Positions 1-10,861 of a stretch of 64,000 bases of DNA are shown piece after piece. The notes beneath the pieces are model-generated. The model saw only the letters and a list, made by a program, of their open reading frames with translations, ran no database searches and was not told the DNA's origin. The translations under genes and the position numbers were made by a program. The number at the start of each line of letters is the position of its first letter. Positions within the stretch are counted from its first letter, which is position 1. Source of the DNA: Paragorgia papillata. Its lineage: Eukaryota > Cnidaria > Anthozoa > Scleralcyonacea > Coralliidae. Location: positions 4,239,501-4,303,500 of the forward strand of contig JAWNZC010000322.1 in assembly GCA_035771165.1 (NCBI GenBank), given 5' to 3'.

Positions 1-1
1 A

Positions 2-1540
2 ATGGCATGTCTTGAGAGGAGGAAAAATAGAGAGAATACCACTGGGTCGACTTTACCCGCCGAGATGCAGCTTTTCCGCTTTGAAGTCGTCGAATCGTTT
101 CTCTCGAGCGGAATACCACTGGCGAAAGTAGATGCTCTTCGACCAATGCTAGAGAAGCATGGGCACCGATTAACAAGCCGTTCCCACATGAACGAGCTTA
201 TCCCAGCGGTACTTGAGAAAGAGAAGAACAAACTTAAGGAAGAACTCCAAGGTGTCAAGGAAGTTTCGGTAATTTTTGATGGTACTGCAAGATTGGGAGA
301 AGCGCTTGCTATCATTATTCGCTATGTGCAGGACAACTTCAAACCCACTCAGCGCCTCATACGTTTAGAAATACTTGCAAAGGCCATGAAAGGTGAAGAG
401 TTGGCCCAGAGATTGATGTCTTGCCTGGCCGTGGATTACAAGTTCGGCCCGAGCGTAGTCATTGGAGCAATGAGAGATGGCGCGTCTGTCAATGGAGCTG
501 CCTTACGCCAGCTAAGTTTCTTTTATCCAGAGCTCTTTGATGTTGTGTGTTTCTCTCACACCATTGACAATGTTGGCAACCATTTTGAATTTCAAGTCTT
601 AGATTTGTTTACTCGCTATTGGATTGGAATGTTTTCTCACAGTTACAATGCACGCCTTGTTTGGAGAGAGAAAACAGGACAGTCCATTCGAACCTACAGC
701 GAAACACGTTGGTGGAGCAAGTGGGAAGTTCTCAACCAAGTGCTAATCTATTTTGGTTTCGTCGAGCCCTTTCTTCGGGAGAATGAGGAAATTTGCCCCT
801 CTAATCGCAGGCATCTGCTGGAGATACTCGACAATCCTCAGAACCTTCAGGATTTACGCTTGGAGCTAGCTGCGCTTGTTGATGCAGGGGTGCATTTTGT
901 AAATGCCACCTACTACTTAGAAGGAGATGGACCGCTCATATTCACCTGTTATGAGCGGCTTTCGGCTGTTTCTCATGCGGTAGCAGTTGATCACTATCCC
1001 AATACCTCAGCTGTTGCCCGGCAAATAGCTGGTGGTGACGCTACACTCTGCAACCAATTAATTTCACAGGCAAAAGCTTGTATCAAGCCTGGCCTCCAGT
1101 TCTACCAGCAGAAATTTAGCGGTCAGTTTCGTGGTATAGTGCGAGCATTCAAAGCTGCACGTCTCTGCTGCCCTGTGCAGGTTCAAAGCCTAGATATCAC
1201 AGCCGAGTCTCTGGAAGAATTCAGAAATTTTCCCTTTATCAACGATGACACGAAAATAGCAAATCTGGCAGAAGAGCTTCCCGCATATCTTGCAGCAGCT
1301 GATGGTGTCACAGTCACTTGTGAGGATGACAAGGTTACTTGGTGGGCGGCGCACGCAGATAACCTCCCACATTGGTCTTCGCTGGTTAAGACACTGTTGT
1401 TGATTCAGCCAAGTTCTGCTTCCGCCGAAAGGGCCTTCAGCATCTTAACTAATGTGTTTAATGCACAACAAGACAGGACCCTTGAAGACTATATTGAAGC
1501 TTGCGTTATGCTCCAATACAACAACGACAAGAGGGTGTAA
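2..1540 (+). CDS. hAT-superfamily transposase-like protein (5' end open)
   Basis: An uninterrupted 512-codon frame that may extend upstream of the window. It resembles cut-and-paste transposases of the hAT superfamily: an acidic residue in an IFDGT stretch (about residue 93), a second Asp in a MRDGAS stretch, a Cys/His region (CFSHTIDNVGNH), a tryptophan-rich RWWSKW segment, and a C-terminal dimerisation region from about residue 471 with the SSASAERAFS signature followed by a DRTLEDY helix. No N-terminal BED zinc finger is visible, so the start may lie upstream or the domain was lost. The frame has no stops, which suggests recent activity or domestication. The 3' flank carries subterminal repeats, favouring a transposon copy. 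The family is clear; activity is not. Confidence 0.8.
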   Translation: MACLERRKNRENTTGSTLPAEMQLFRFEVVESFLSSGIPLAKVDALRPMLEKHGHRLTSRSHMNELIPAVLEKEKNKLKEELQGVKEVSVIFDGTARLGEALAIIIRYVQDNFKPTQRLIRLEILAKAMKGEELAQRLMSCLAVDYKFGPSVVIGAMRDGASVNGAALRQLSFFYPELFDVVCFSHTIDNVGNHFEFQVLDLFTRYWIGMFSHSYNARLVWREKTGQSIRTYSETRWWSKWEVLNQVLIYFGFVEPFLRENEEICPSNRRHLLEILDNPQNLQDLRLELAALVDAGVHFVNATYYLEGDGPLIFTCYERLSAVSHAVAVDHYPNTSAVARQIAGGDATLCNQLISQAKACIKPGLQFYQQKFSGQFRGIVRAFKAARLCCPVQVQSLDITAESLEEFRNFPFINDDTKIANLAEELPAYLAAADGVTVTCEDDKVTWWAAHADNLPHWSSLVKTLLLIQPSSASAERAFSILTNVFNAQQDRTLEDYIEACVMLQYNNDKRV

Positions 1541-1859
1541 ATATAGAATATCCAACTCGGGCCGAGGCAGTTATATGAGACACACAGTCATCGGACCCCA
1601 AACTAGAAAGAATTAGTGTTAGAAACGCAGAGCTATAAAGACATAAAACTTGTGAAGTTACTTTATACTTCAATCGGAAGATTTATTACTCTACGAGACT
1701 ACGACTACGTATTATTGTTCAGCAAAATGTCAACTTTGTATGACATAATGACATTTGTTTGTTAAACTTTTGTAAAGAAAACGTTTTTTGTTAATTTCAA
1801 GCAGTTTATCCGGGCGTGCAGAAATTGTATAAATCTCTTAATGTACGGGCACCTTTTTG

Positions 1860-1990
1860 AATTTTAGTAGCAACGTTTTTTATTTCGGGCAACTTTTGAG
1901 CAACTTTTAGGCTTTTTAGCGAGCAACTTTCTGGTTTTAGCGAGCAACTTTTTGGGATTTTACGAGCACAATCGGGCCATGCCTAGTCCC
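1860..1990 (+). repeat. Subterminal repeats and probable right end of the hAT element
   Basis: After the transposase stop, the motif (G)AGCAACTTT recurs about five times between 1868 and 1956, then the sequence reaches a GC-richer CGGGCCATGCCTAG near 1973-1987. Short subterminal repeats next to the terminus are typical transposase-binding sites in hAT elements. The left end is outside the window, so the terminal inverted repeat and 8-bp target duplication cannot be confirmed. Confidence 0.5.
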
Positions 1991-1998
1991 CGTGGGGA

Positions 1999-2088
1999 CA
2001 TATTTTTTTTGGGGGGGGGGGGACAAATTTATTGGGACACCGGAACAGCAAAAAATTGGAACAAATAATAATAGTAATAATAATAGTA

Positions 2089-2153
<65 letters not shown>

Positions 2154-2155
2154 CT
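1999..2155 (+). repeat. G-run, GGAACA-motif segment and (AAT)n microsatellite
   Basis: A run of G (about 2011-2022) is followed by a segment containing GGAACAGCAAAAAATTGGAAC that leads into an AAT/AGT-interrupted then pure (AAT)n tract to about 2153. The same segment in reverse orientation borders the ATT tract at 4885-4955, so this is a dispersed repeat ending in a trinucleotide tail rather than an isolated microsatellite. Confidence 0.8.
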
Positions 2156-3036
2156 GTGGTGACCGAATATTGAACTGCTGGACAGAAGTTAAGCTGACTC
2201 GGGCGTTTTTTGTTTCATGCATCATAACCATCATATAAATGGATGTTTGAAACGGTAAGGGCTATATAAAAATATAATTTTATTTCATTTATGCGCAATA
2301 AATAAACCTGGCCAAGCTTTTGCTGACAGCCTTGCAAACATCATCAGTGCCGGAGCCCGGAGGCATCAATGGAGCACGTAGATTTATAAACCATTTTGGT
2401 TTTATGATGCTTTATTACCGCGTGTCATTCAAATTCCTTATAATAAACACTACAATGATCGCGATTATCGAAAACGGAGACTTTCGAAAACCCCTTTGAA
2501 GGGGGGTACGGTGTGTTTGCTGTGAATATGATACCATGGTGACGGTGTTTGGTCACCTGCAGAAAGGTTGAGTTTTTTCTGACTAGCTGTTTGCCACTCA
2601 CTTTTCCAAAACAACAATTTCTTTTACAATTAAAACAGTTAAAGTATTCCAAGTCGCCAGTTAAGACGTTTTCTTCCAGATAAGGGCTATATTAATAACA
2701 CCTTGTTTTCTGACAATGAATGTCACATCACTGGTGCCGCCATCTCAGTCAGTTCATACGACAGTAACAACACTTTCATCACACTTTCGGATATCTGTCT
2801 TGATATTGAGTCGAATTCACAGTTCTTTATTAAAGGTTGCGTTATTTCGTGTGTTGGATATATTTCTGTTTGCGTATAACATGTCGAAACGGCTATATTC
2901 GCAAGTTGTTAAGGGCAAGAGTGAGGATGAATCAGAACGTCTTTCTTACGAATTTTTGTCCGGTATAGTATTTAACTAGTACGCTTTCGTTGATGGACAA
3001 ATACTCGTACGGATAGTGAACTAGCCTGCGCCGCAG
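2156..3036. other. Intergenic, nothing recognised
   Basis: AT-rich sequence with only short frames and no recognisable domain, splice pattern or repeat structure. Confidence 0.5.
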
Positions 3037-3726
3037 ACGACTAAACCCCGGTATACTTCGTCTGCGTATCCTTGTTCTAGACTGTAGACACCCGTCGACA
3101 AGCAGCATTTTGTACACTGAGTTGATCATGATTACACTTGGTGTCCAGAGTTCCAGGCTGAAAGCTCCATGCAGATTGTCCGCACGCTTCTGTCGCTTCA
3201 TCCTATATAACGAGCTGGATAAAGCTAGGATTCTCCGTTTGATTAATTGTGCGCTTATAGCATTTACAAGCGCGTCAACAGAATATCCGGTAAATATCGA
3301 AATAAGTGGGACAAAAGTGCTTTTTTTTCCCAGTTTTATATAGCTATTTCTTCAAACAACATACAAGATGCCATATGTCGACACCTCTGTAAACTCTTTG
3401 TGTCAGCATGGCGTCAACTGTTCTGTTTTCTTCGGGAAACCCTTCATCAGATAGTATGCGCACTGCAATGCTTGTCTTTGACCTCCACACAATAATTGCC
3501 AGAGCTATTATTGTAAACAGAAAATTAACGCTTGGGCAAAAAAAAAATCGTGAGCAAAGCCTGGCACTATATCAAACACCCAATTGAAAGGCTCAGAAGA
3601 GGTGCAGTTTATCGAAGCAGCCAATCGTGATCAACTCAGTGTACAAAATGCTGCTTGTCAACGGGTGTCTAGAACAAGAATTCTGTCGCTATTACGCAGA
3701 CGTATACTATACCTGGGTTTAGTCAA
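3037..3726. repeat. Imperfect inverted repeat (foldback) of about 690 bp
   Basis: Sequence at about 3037-3145 (with GACTAAACCCCGGTATAC, then TTGTTCTAGAC and GACAAGCAGCATTTTGTAC) recurs inverted at about 3612-3726. The arms are diverged by small substitutions and indels. This fits an old foldback MITE. No target duplication could be read. Confidence 0.6.

Positions 3727-4198
<472 letters not shown>

Positions 4199-4250
<52 letters not shown>
4199..4250. repeat. (AT)n microsatellite
   Basis: About 50 bp of AT dinucleotides directly preceding the first retrozyme-like unit. Confidence 0.95.
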
Positions 4251-4253
<3 letters not shown>

Positions 4254-4398
4254 ACGCTCACTACCCTTGTGGAAGTTTGAGCACTCTGAGCCCATGCGCA
4301 CTTCACGCTATCTGAATGTACTTCACCGATGCTGTCCCACATGCCGTTGTCATCGACGATCCCATGTGTATAAGTAATTGATGAAATTCATTCAGATT

Positions 4399-4456
4399 GT
4401 TCCAAGCTACACTGATGAGCTGTTGTACAGTGAAACACCGTGTCTGTAGATTGAAC
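4399..4456 (+). ncRNA. Hammerhead ribozyme, retrozyme copy 1
   Basis: Core CTGATGA (4412-4418), helix II GCTGT/ACAGT with a TGT loop (one G-T wobble), GAAA (4432-4435), a 2-3 bp helix III, and cleavage triplet GTC (4442-4444). Helix I pairs CTACA (4406-4410 and following base) with TGTAG (4445-4449) and continues outward with mismatches to about 4456. Every invariant core nucleotide of the hammerhead fold is present. Confidence 0.82.
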
Positions 4457-4675
4457 TATGTACGCTCCTTCACTTCGGTGTTGTTGAGCACTCTGTGAAG
4501 TTGCCGTGGGTACCTATTAGCGATAATGCAACGCTCACTACCCTTGTGGAAGTTTGAGCACTCTGGGCCCATGCGCACTTCACGCTATCTGAATGTACTT
4601 CACCGATGCTGTCCCACATGCGGTTGTCACCGACGATCCCATGTGTATAAGTAATTGATGAAATTCATTCAGATT

Positions 4676-4733
4676 GTTCCAAGCTACACTGATGAGCTGT
4701 TGTACAGCGAAACACCGTGTCTGTAGATTGAAC
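4676..4733 (+). ncRNA. Hammerhead ribozyme, retrozyme copy 2
   Basis: Same architecture as copy 1 but with a perfect helix II (GCTGT/ACAGC). Core CTGATGA at 4689-4695, GAAA at 4709-4712, GTC at 4719-4721, helix I CTACA/TGTAG extended by TTG/CAA pairing. Helix III is only 2-3 bp, which in known minimal hammerheads often requires dimerisation for efficient cleavage. Confidence 0.85.
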
Positions 4734-4749
4734 TATATATATATAAAGT

Positions 4750-4955
<206 letters not shown>

Positions 4956-5019
4956 AAACGCCGCAAATCGAAGAGTTAAAACAAAAACAACAAGCGGAAA
5001 TTGATGGGCAACACGCTAA

Positions 5020-5340
5020 GTGCAAGCACATGACAAGCAATTGATAAGCGATACTGCAGATATATACGCGGGTAAACCTTTAGAAAGCACTAAAGAGGAG
5101 AAGCTTCCTACAAATGCGTCATTTTTGCGCCGCGAATTTAAAATTTCGGGACAGATTGGTGGGCCAGGCCAAACCGACAAACCCACTTTTGTGTTGCTTA
5201 CTCACCATATCGATTCTGGTTTAAAGCGTCAATACAAGGGGAGCGAAATTGCCGACGCTGTGATTCGTGCTATTTATTTGCATAGTAGTCTACGTACCGA
5301 TAACCGATATTCTGGCTTCAGAAAATGTGCTTGTAAGTTG
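5020..5340 (+). pseudogene. Retroelement gag-like fragment
   Basis: About 105 codons. The segment reading SGLKRQYKGSEIADAVIRAI resembles a gag-like region (bundle of helices before a SLRTD-type sequence) that recurs in cnidarian retroelement proteins; this is recall of a family pattern, not a search result. The frame ends soon after and no partner domains follow. It may belong with the DIRS-like fragment at 5786. Confidence 0.35.
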
Positions 5341-5349
5341 TATTATTAA

Positions 5350-5639
5350 CTGTAAGCCATCTGTATCAGTGCATCTCTACTCTCTAGTAATAAAATAATA
5401 AATTATAAATAAAGAAACCAAATAATGATATAATATAATTAATAAATGATAAATACATTATAGTATACATTACATGTCACTAATTGTCATATATATTATA
5501 TAATATATTAATATTTAATACATAATAATATAATCTCAAACCCAGTCCCCCCTCGCCCAAGAGGCTGTTCACGGGCTATCGTTGGCGTCAACTTCGCAAC
5601 GGAAATATCCTTTATTCCTATTGAATTGAATTTATTTTC
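5350..5639. other. AT-rich spacer
   Basis: Very AT-rich, with TAATA-type low complexity at 5380-5540. A short CAGTGCATCTCTA at 5368-5380 resembles the terminus described in the next entry. Nothing else seen. Confidence 0.5.
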
Positions 5640-5778
5640 TTCCACAATTGGGTGATCAAATAAATATACACGAATATCGGCAAGGATATCGGTAAGAAGG
5701 ATATCGGTAAGAATGCCGATACCGATATCGTAATTTTAGCGCCGATACGCCGATATCGATATCGGTGCATCTCTAGCA
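5640..5778. repeat. ATCGGTA-rich hAT-type terminal sequence
   Basis: Degenerate alternating TATCGGTA / GCCGATA motifs end in ATCGGTGCATCTCTA. Read on the other strand this is TAGAGATGCACCGATAT, the usual outer end of a widespread hAT group with GCCGATA subterminal repeats. Together with CAGTGCATCTCTA at 5368-5380 it may mark one or both ends of a short non-autonomous copy. Confidence 0.5.
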
Positions 5779-5785
5779 AAAGCGC

Positions 5786-6100
5786 GTGCAATCTAAATGC
5801 GACAACGAAAGCGTAGTGACGATATTGCGCAGTGGAACATCAAAGGACGAGAGTATAGATTACTTTACAGCAGGATCCCCTGAGTCGGAGGAATGCGCGG
5901 AAAACTTGCGAACGTTTCAATCCGTCTGCGGCCAACTCGGCATTCCACTCGCGCCGGAGAAATGCATCGATCCAGGGCATAGGGTTAGATTCCGCTAAAG
6001 AGACAGCTCGTTTGCCAACGCAAAAATTGGTCGTACTTATGACCTTGATCTTGCAATGGCGAGCAGAAAATCTTGCACCAAGTAAGTCCGCTTTCGACGC
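5786..6100 (+). pseudogene. DIRS-like reverse transcriptase fragment (rearranged)
   Basis: Translation gives an RNase-H-like piece (DNESVVTILRSGTSKD) joined directly to a segment typical of the region following the YLDD box in DIRS/Ngaro RTs (AGSPESEECAENLRTFQSVC, then LGIPLAPEK), with a further LPTQKL piece past a stop near 5997. In intact elements the RNase H motif follows RT, so the order here is scrambled by deletion or duplication. It runs directly into the minisatellite. Confidence 0.5.
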
Positions 6101-6545
6101 ATGGGTATGACGAGCCCATTCGCTTTCGACGCATTGATATAACTAACCCATTTCGTTTTCGACGCATTGGTATGACGAGCCCATTTCGCTTTCGACGCAT
6201 GGGTATGACGAGTCCATTTCGCATTCAACGCATGGGTATAACGAGCCCATTTCGCAAGCGACGCATGGGTATAACGAGCCCATTTCAAAGCCGACGCATG
6301 GGTATAATGAGCCCATTTCGCATTTCGACGCATGGTAGCCTGCGTAGCTGGCGGTATTAGGGAGTTAGGGCGCGGGCATGACGAGCCCATTTCGCATTCG
6401 AAGCTTTGGCATAACGGAGCCCATTTCGCATTCGACGCATGGGTATAACTAGCCCATTTCGTATTCGACGTATGGGTACAACTAGCCATTTCGCATTCAA
6501 CGCGTGGGTACAACGAGCCCATTTCGCTTTCGACGTATGTGTATA
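6087..6545. repeat. 33-bp minisatellite, array 1
   Basis: Diverged tandem copies of a unit close to GACGCATGGGTATAACGAGC plus CCATTTCGCATTC. Because the unit is 33 bp, frames stay open on both strands and give 11-residue peptide repeats, but these are by-products. Copies here are more diverged than in array 2, and the array is interrupted at about 6335-6380. Confidence 0.9.
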
Positions 6546-7324
6546 CTAGGTTACCTAAATGGTATGTGAATGCTGCCTTTGGTAATGTGGCAGAGTTGTG
6601 GGTTTTCTGACATGTGGGAGGAGAAGGCTTGGTGGTTGCGTGTTTCTGACTTTCTGTATGCATTTTAAACACAAGAAAGATAAATTCAAGAAGTAAAAAC
6701 AATATTTTTATTGTGTATTTTTTAAAGCAATAGAATGCAACTGTAAAATGTTGAATATAAATGTAAAGCTAAAATTTCTTCTTAAAATAAACATACACGT
6801 CTTCGCACATCAGATTCAGATTAAACAATTGTTTAATAAATGACTAACTGACTCATTGAGAACTATGTAGACTAAACTTCACGGCTTGTCTTTAGGATAT
6901 CTTGGTAGCGTTTGGGCTAAAGGTCTTTGAGAGAGGCTATATATTAATTGAAAAGATGCATACGCACCCGCTCCTCAGTATTGGCCATTTGACAGTTCAA
7001 ATGTCTGTTGTAATGAAACAAAATTGCAATTGACTAATGACACTTGTTTAATCTTGCAGATGACTAAAGACATTTGTCTAATTTTACATGAAATTCACAA
7101 TTACCATACTGCATACATACCTGAAAACCTGTTCGCTCGACAGTCCAAACGAAAAGAAAGCATGTACTTCGCGCGTTGTATTCTGGTTAGTTGTTTTCGC
7201 ACTGCATTTTGGGTCTATATCAATTAGACCACAATGCAATGCGCCAATGAAAGATTTGAAAAAAGCCCCACTACATTATTTAGGTTTGCTGCCTTGCTCG
7301 CTCGCTTCAGGCTCGCTCGCTGCG
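6546..7324. other. Spacer between minisatellite arrays
   Basis: AT-rich, single-copy-looking sequence with no recognised gene. Confidence 0.5.
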
Positions 7325-8310
7325 GCAGCAACAAGCCCATTTCGCATTCGACGCATGGGTGCAACTAGCCCATTTCACAGCCGACGCATGGGTATAACGA
7401 GCCCATTTCGCATTCGACGCATGGGTATATAACGAGCCATTTCGCATTCCACGCATGGGTATAACGAGCCCATTCCGCTTTCGACGCATGGGTATAAAGA
7501 GCCCATTCCGCTTTCGACGCATGGGTATAACGAGCCCATTTCGCATTCGGCACAATGGGTATAACCATCCCATTTCGCATTCCACGCATGGGTATAACGA
7601 GCCCATTCCGCTTTCGACGCATGGGTATAACGAGCCCATTCCGCTTTCGACGCATGGGTATAACGAGCCCATTTCGCATTCGGCGCATGGGTATGACGAT
7701 CCCATTTCGCATTCGACGCATGGGTATAACGAGCCCATTTCGCATTCGACGCATGGGTATAACTAGCCCATTTCGCATTCGACGCATGGGTATAACGAGC
7801 CCATTCCGCTTTCGACGCATGGGTATGACGAGCCCATTTCGCATTCGGCGCATGGGTATAACGAGCCCATTTCGCATTCGGCGCATGGGTATGACGATCC
7901 CATTTCGCATTCGACGCATGGGTATAACTAACCCATTTCGCATTCGACGCATGGGTATAACGAGCCCATTTCGCCTTCGACGCATGGGTATGACGAGCCC
8001 ATTACGCATTCGACGCATAGGTATAACGAGCCCATTTCGCATTCGATGCATGGGTACAACTAGCCCATTTCACATACGACGCATGGGTATAACGAGCCCA
8101 TTTCGCATTCGATGCATGGGTACAACTAGCCCATTTCACATACGACGCATGGGTATAACGAGCCCATTTCGCATTCGACGCATGGGTAATATGACGAGCC
8201 CATTTCACTTTCGACGCATGGGCGTAACGAGCCATTTCGCATTCGACGCATGGGTGTAACGTGCCCATTTCGCATTCGACGCCGGGGAATAACTAGCCCA
8301 CTGACGCACG
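7325..8310. repeat. 33-bp minisatellite, array 2 (about 30 units)
   Basis: Same unit as array 1, more homogeneous, about 985 bp. Units fall into subtypes (TTCGCATTC versus TCCGCTTTC; GACGCATGG versus GGCGCATGG) arranged in higher-order blocks: a two-unit block with TTTCACATACG repeats around 8050-8160. Each unit contains ATGGG...CCCAT, a small inverted repeat. Confidence 0.92.
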
Positions 8311-8544
8311 AGTATATCAGTAATGAGCCCAATTCGATTTTGGTGCACGGTCGTTTCTTGAACCCAGTTATGTCGGTTGGGCACAGGAATTCGAAGCAGA
8401 GAAAGTTCGTCGGTAGTATAGGCCGGATCTGATGATTCTCAGATTGGTGATCGGATCAGGATCAACAGGCCTAGTCAACCTGATCCTACTCCAAGCATCA
8501 AGGAGCAGAGCACGCAGGAGCCAGTCGGACTGCCTGTCACCCAA

Positions 8545-8777
8545 CCATCCAAACGGGTAAGTATAAAATATAGTAATGGAAAACTCACACAGATAATCGA
8601 CGTGTGTATAATGATGCTTGAGATCACTTTAATAAACACTTCAATACGAAAACATATATACAATAAAACACAGACAGATCACCTGAGGTTTATTCTCACT
8701 CGCAGTCTCGAATACAATCCCACACACAGGTTCGTCACATGTTTATCACGCGAGTGCACGTCACTCACAATACTACA
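8545..8777 (-). repeat. Candidate 3' LTR with polypurine tract at 8778-8795
   Basis: On the - strand, purine-rich AAGAAAGGGAAGAGA directly precedes TGTAGTATTGTGAGTG, a plausible LTR start (TG). AATAAA lies inside. The far end is uncertain because no second LTR is available for comparison. Confidence 0.45.
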
Positions 8778-8879
8778 TCTCTTCCCTTTCTTGGAAGACA
8801 AAGTCTACGTTTTAAACTATAACAAAATATCAAAGTTGAATGCGAGAATATATTTAAGTTATTGGTGTAGTTCATTAAC

Positions 8880-9902
8880 TTATTTATAGAAGTCTGGCGA
8901 GCAACGATTTTCTCGCATTGGATATCTTCGAGAGTTCATTGTTTCCTTACTCGAGTTGTCATGCAGTGTCACTGTCATAGGATTAGGTGTCATCGTCTTG
9001 AATCGGATCGTTGGGTGCTGGCACTCGTTTGAATGTTGAGGCATTTCTATAGTAACCGTGCTATCTCGTCCAGTTGCTGTGATCATGGATCCTTTTATTG
9101 CAGTAATCTTATACGTGGACTTACTGAAAGGAGTAGACAGCTTGTTCTTCTTCTGTTCTCGAACCAAAACATGGTCACCTATTTTCAACTCGATCTTCTT
9201 GGCACGATTGCGTTGATCTGCATATGACTTCATCTTCTCCTTTTGTTTTGCATCTCGTTGTGTAGCTTCCTTATGAGCTTCGTTATCTTGAGAAGGACTG
9301 GAATCGCTGACACTGGGCAATTTATTTCTTATCTTCCGATTGAAGAGGAGTTCGGCAGGGCTAATACCAGTTGTGCAATGGGGAGTTGACCGGTAATTTA
9401 GAAGAAACGAGTCCAACTCGTCTTGCCAGCGTCGTTCCTCGAGATGGGCAGTTCGTGCAGCTTTTTCCAAGGTCACGCATGAAACGTTCTGCTTCAGCGT
9501 TTGCCTGTGGCCATTAAGGGGTTATCTTTCGGTGGCGGATGCCATTCTGTTGGATATAGTTGTCAAAATCTTCAGCATTGAATTGAGGGCCGTCATGTCA
9601 CTCGTGAACTCTTCAGGGTAGCCATTCCGGGCGAATATTCTTTTGAGACGAGAAATGACAGCGGTGGTTGTCGTCGTTCTCATGATCTCTACTTCTGGAA
9701 AACGGGAATAGCCATCGATTACAACTAAGACAGTTTCACCGGTGGGAAACGGACCACAGAAATCAGCGTACACAACGCTCCAGGATTTGGATGGCATTTC
9801 GGTCATTTGTAGAGGTTCTTTCGGTTGTGGAGCTTGTGAAGTTGCTAAGGCAGACAGTTTTTCACGAGCTTTTCTACTTGAACATCTAGACCATGCCACC
9901 AT
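8880..9902 (-). pseudogene. Gypsy integrase, core and C-terminal region (frameshifted)
   Basis: The 9522-9902 part carries the first catalytic Asp region (VYADFCGPFP), DGYSRFPEVE and a second region RNGYPEEFTSD; beyond the second Asp the frame is disrupted before the catalytic Glu. The 8880-9476 part has a typical post-catalytic region (LNYRSTPHCTTGISPAELLF) and a basic GDHVLVREQKKNKL region as found before gypsy C-terminal tails. At least one frameshift separates the two. Confidence 0.85.
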
Positions 9903-10816
9903 ACTTTGGTACGTAGTAACGCCTTGGTTTTGGCAATGCCTTGGTGACCTTCGTGAGCAATCGCCATTGTGCGCTGTCTAAGGGATTTCGGTATTACGAT
10001 ACGGGTGTCGCGAAGGAGAATGCCGTTGTCAGTGACAGATAACTCGTTTCTGAGTTTGTGGTAGGGTTTAACGTAGTGGTGATTCGGATCTTTGTGGTTG
10101 AACCATTTTCCAGACTGAACAGCTTTGATGACAGCCTGTATCTCGAGATCTTGATTTGTTGCTGTAGCTATTTCTTCTAGTGTCATGGACTTGGGAACAG
10201 CATGTCGTTCAATGAAGTTGATGTACTTGTCAGCAGTGTTGGAAGACCATTTGTCGCTTTCAATGGGTTGACGTGAAAGTACATCTGCTGGGTTGGAAGA
10301 TCCTGGTCGATACTTCACTCGATACTGGTACTGCATGTTGCATGCGGAGAAGCTATCGTTCAATGCGCGGTGGTGGTTTCGACTTCGGATGTTAGATCAT
10401 TTCCAGAGGTTTATGATCAGTGTAGAGCACAAATTCTTTGCCAATGAGATAAAGGTGGAATCGCTCACAACCCCAGACCACAGCGAGAGCTTCTTTTTCT
10501 GTTTGCGAATAGCGGCATTCAGTAGTGTAAGGGTGCGACTTGCATACGATATGTTGCGAATTGTTCCATCTTCTTGTACTTGGGATAAGATCGCCCCAAG
10601 GCCCACGGGACTTGCATCAACGGTCGGAGTGGTTTATTTGGAAGGGTCGTAGAAAGCCATGATGCAATCATCAGCTATAGCGGTTTTTCTCAAAGGCGCG
10701 TTGATGGATGTCGGTCCATTGCCACTTAGTATTCTTTTTTGGTCAGTGCGCGTAACGGAGCAGAGATACTGGCGAAATCCTGGATAAAACGGGCGCAGTA
10801 GTTTGCTATAGGCCAA
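9903..10816 (-). pseudogene. Gypsy RNase H and integrase zinc-binding region (frameshifted)
   Basis: The 9845-10363 frame has the RNase H end (YRPGSSNPADVLSR) followed by the integrase HHCC zinc-binding segment (AHEGHQGIAKTKALLR, then a Trp-Trp and a Cys near the end). The 10397-10816 part contains MGLGAILSQ and SYASRTL from the RNase H start. A deletion or frameshift separates them. Confidence 0.85.
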
Positions 10817-10861
10817 GGAAGCTTCTTAGTTGGCTTGTATTTTATGGAGTTGTGGTCTTGA

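Larger units (their letters stand above)
4251..4738 (+). mobile_element. Tandem retrozyme-like repeat, 277-bp unit, two hammerhead ribozymes
   Basis: Two units in direct tandem: the start CAACGCTCACTACCC occurs at about 4252 and 4530, and the second copy differs at only a few positions. Each ends in a type-I hammerhead ribozyme. The predicted cleavage sites (after GTC at 4442-4444 and 4719-4721) are 277 nt apart, so self-cleavage of a transcript would release a 277-nt monomer. Known metazoan retrozymes and Penelope-like elements have this structure: small, non-coding, tandem, with a very short helix III. There is no open reading frame. A third copy lies at 43631-43850. Confidence 0.8.

Noticed and set aside
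7325..8310. CRISPR-like array
   Set aside because: Repeats are directly adjacent with no unique spacers, and the sequence is eukaryotic; it is a minisatellite.
6037..8332. Several long frames on both strands encoding Arg/Met/Pro-rich repeats
   Set aside because: All are by-products of a 33-bp tandem unit that lacks stops; frames on opposite strands overlap completely.
8430..8560. Possible exon ending at a GGTAAGTA donor near 8560
   Set aside because: It lies at the edge of the candidate gypsy LTR and no partner exon is visible.
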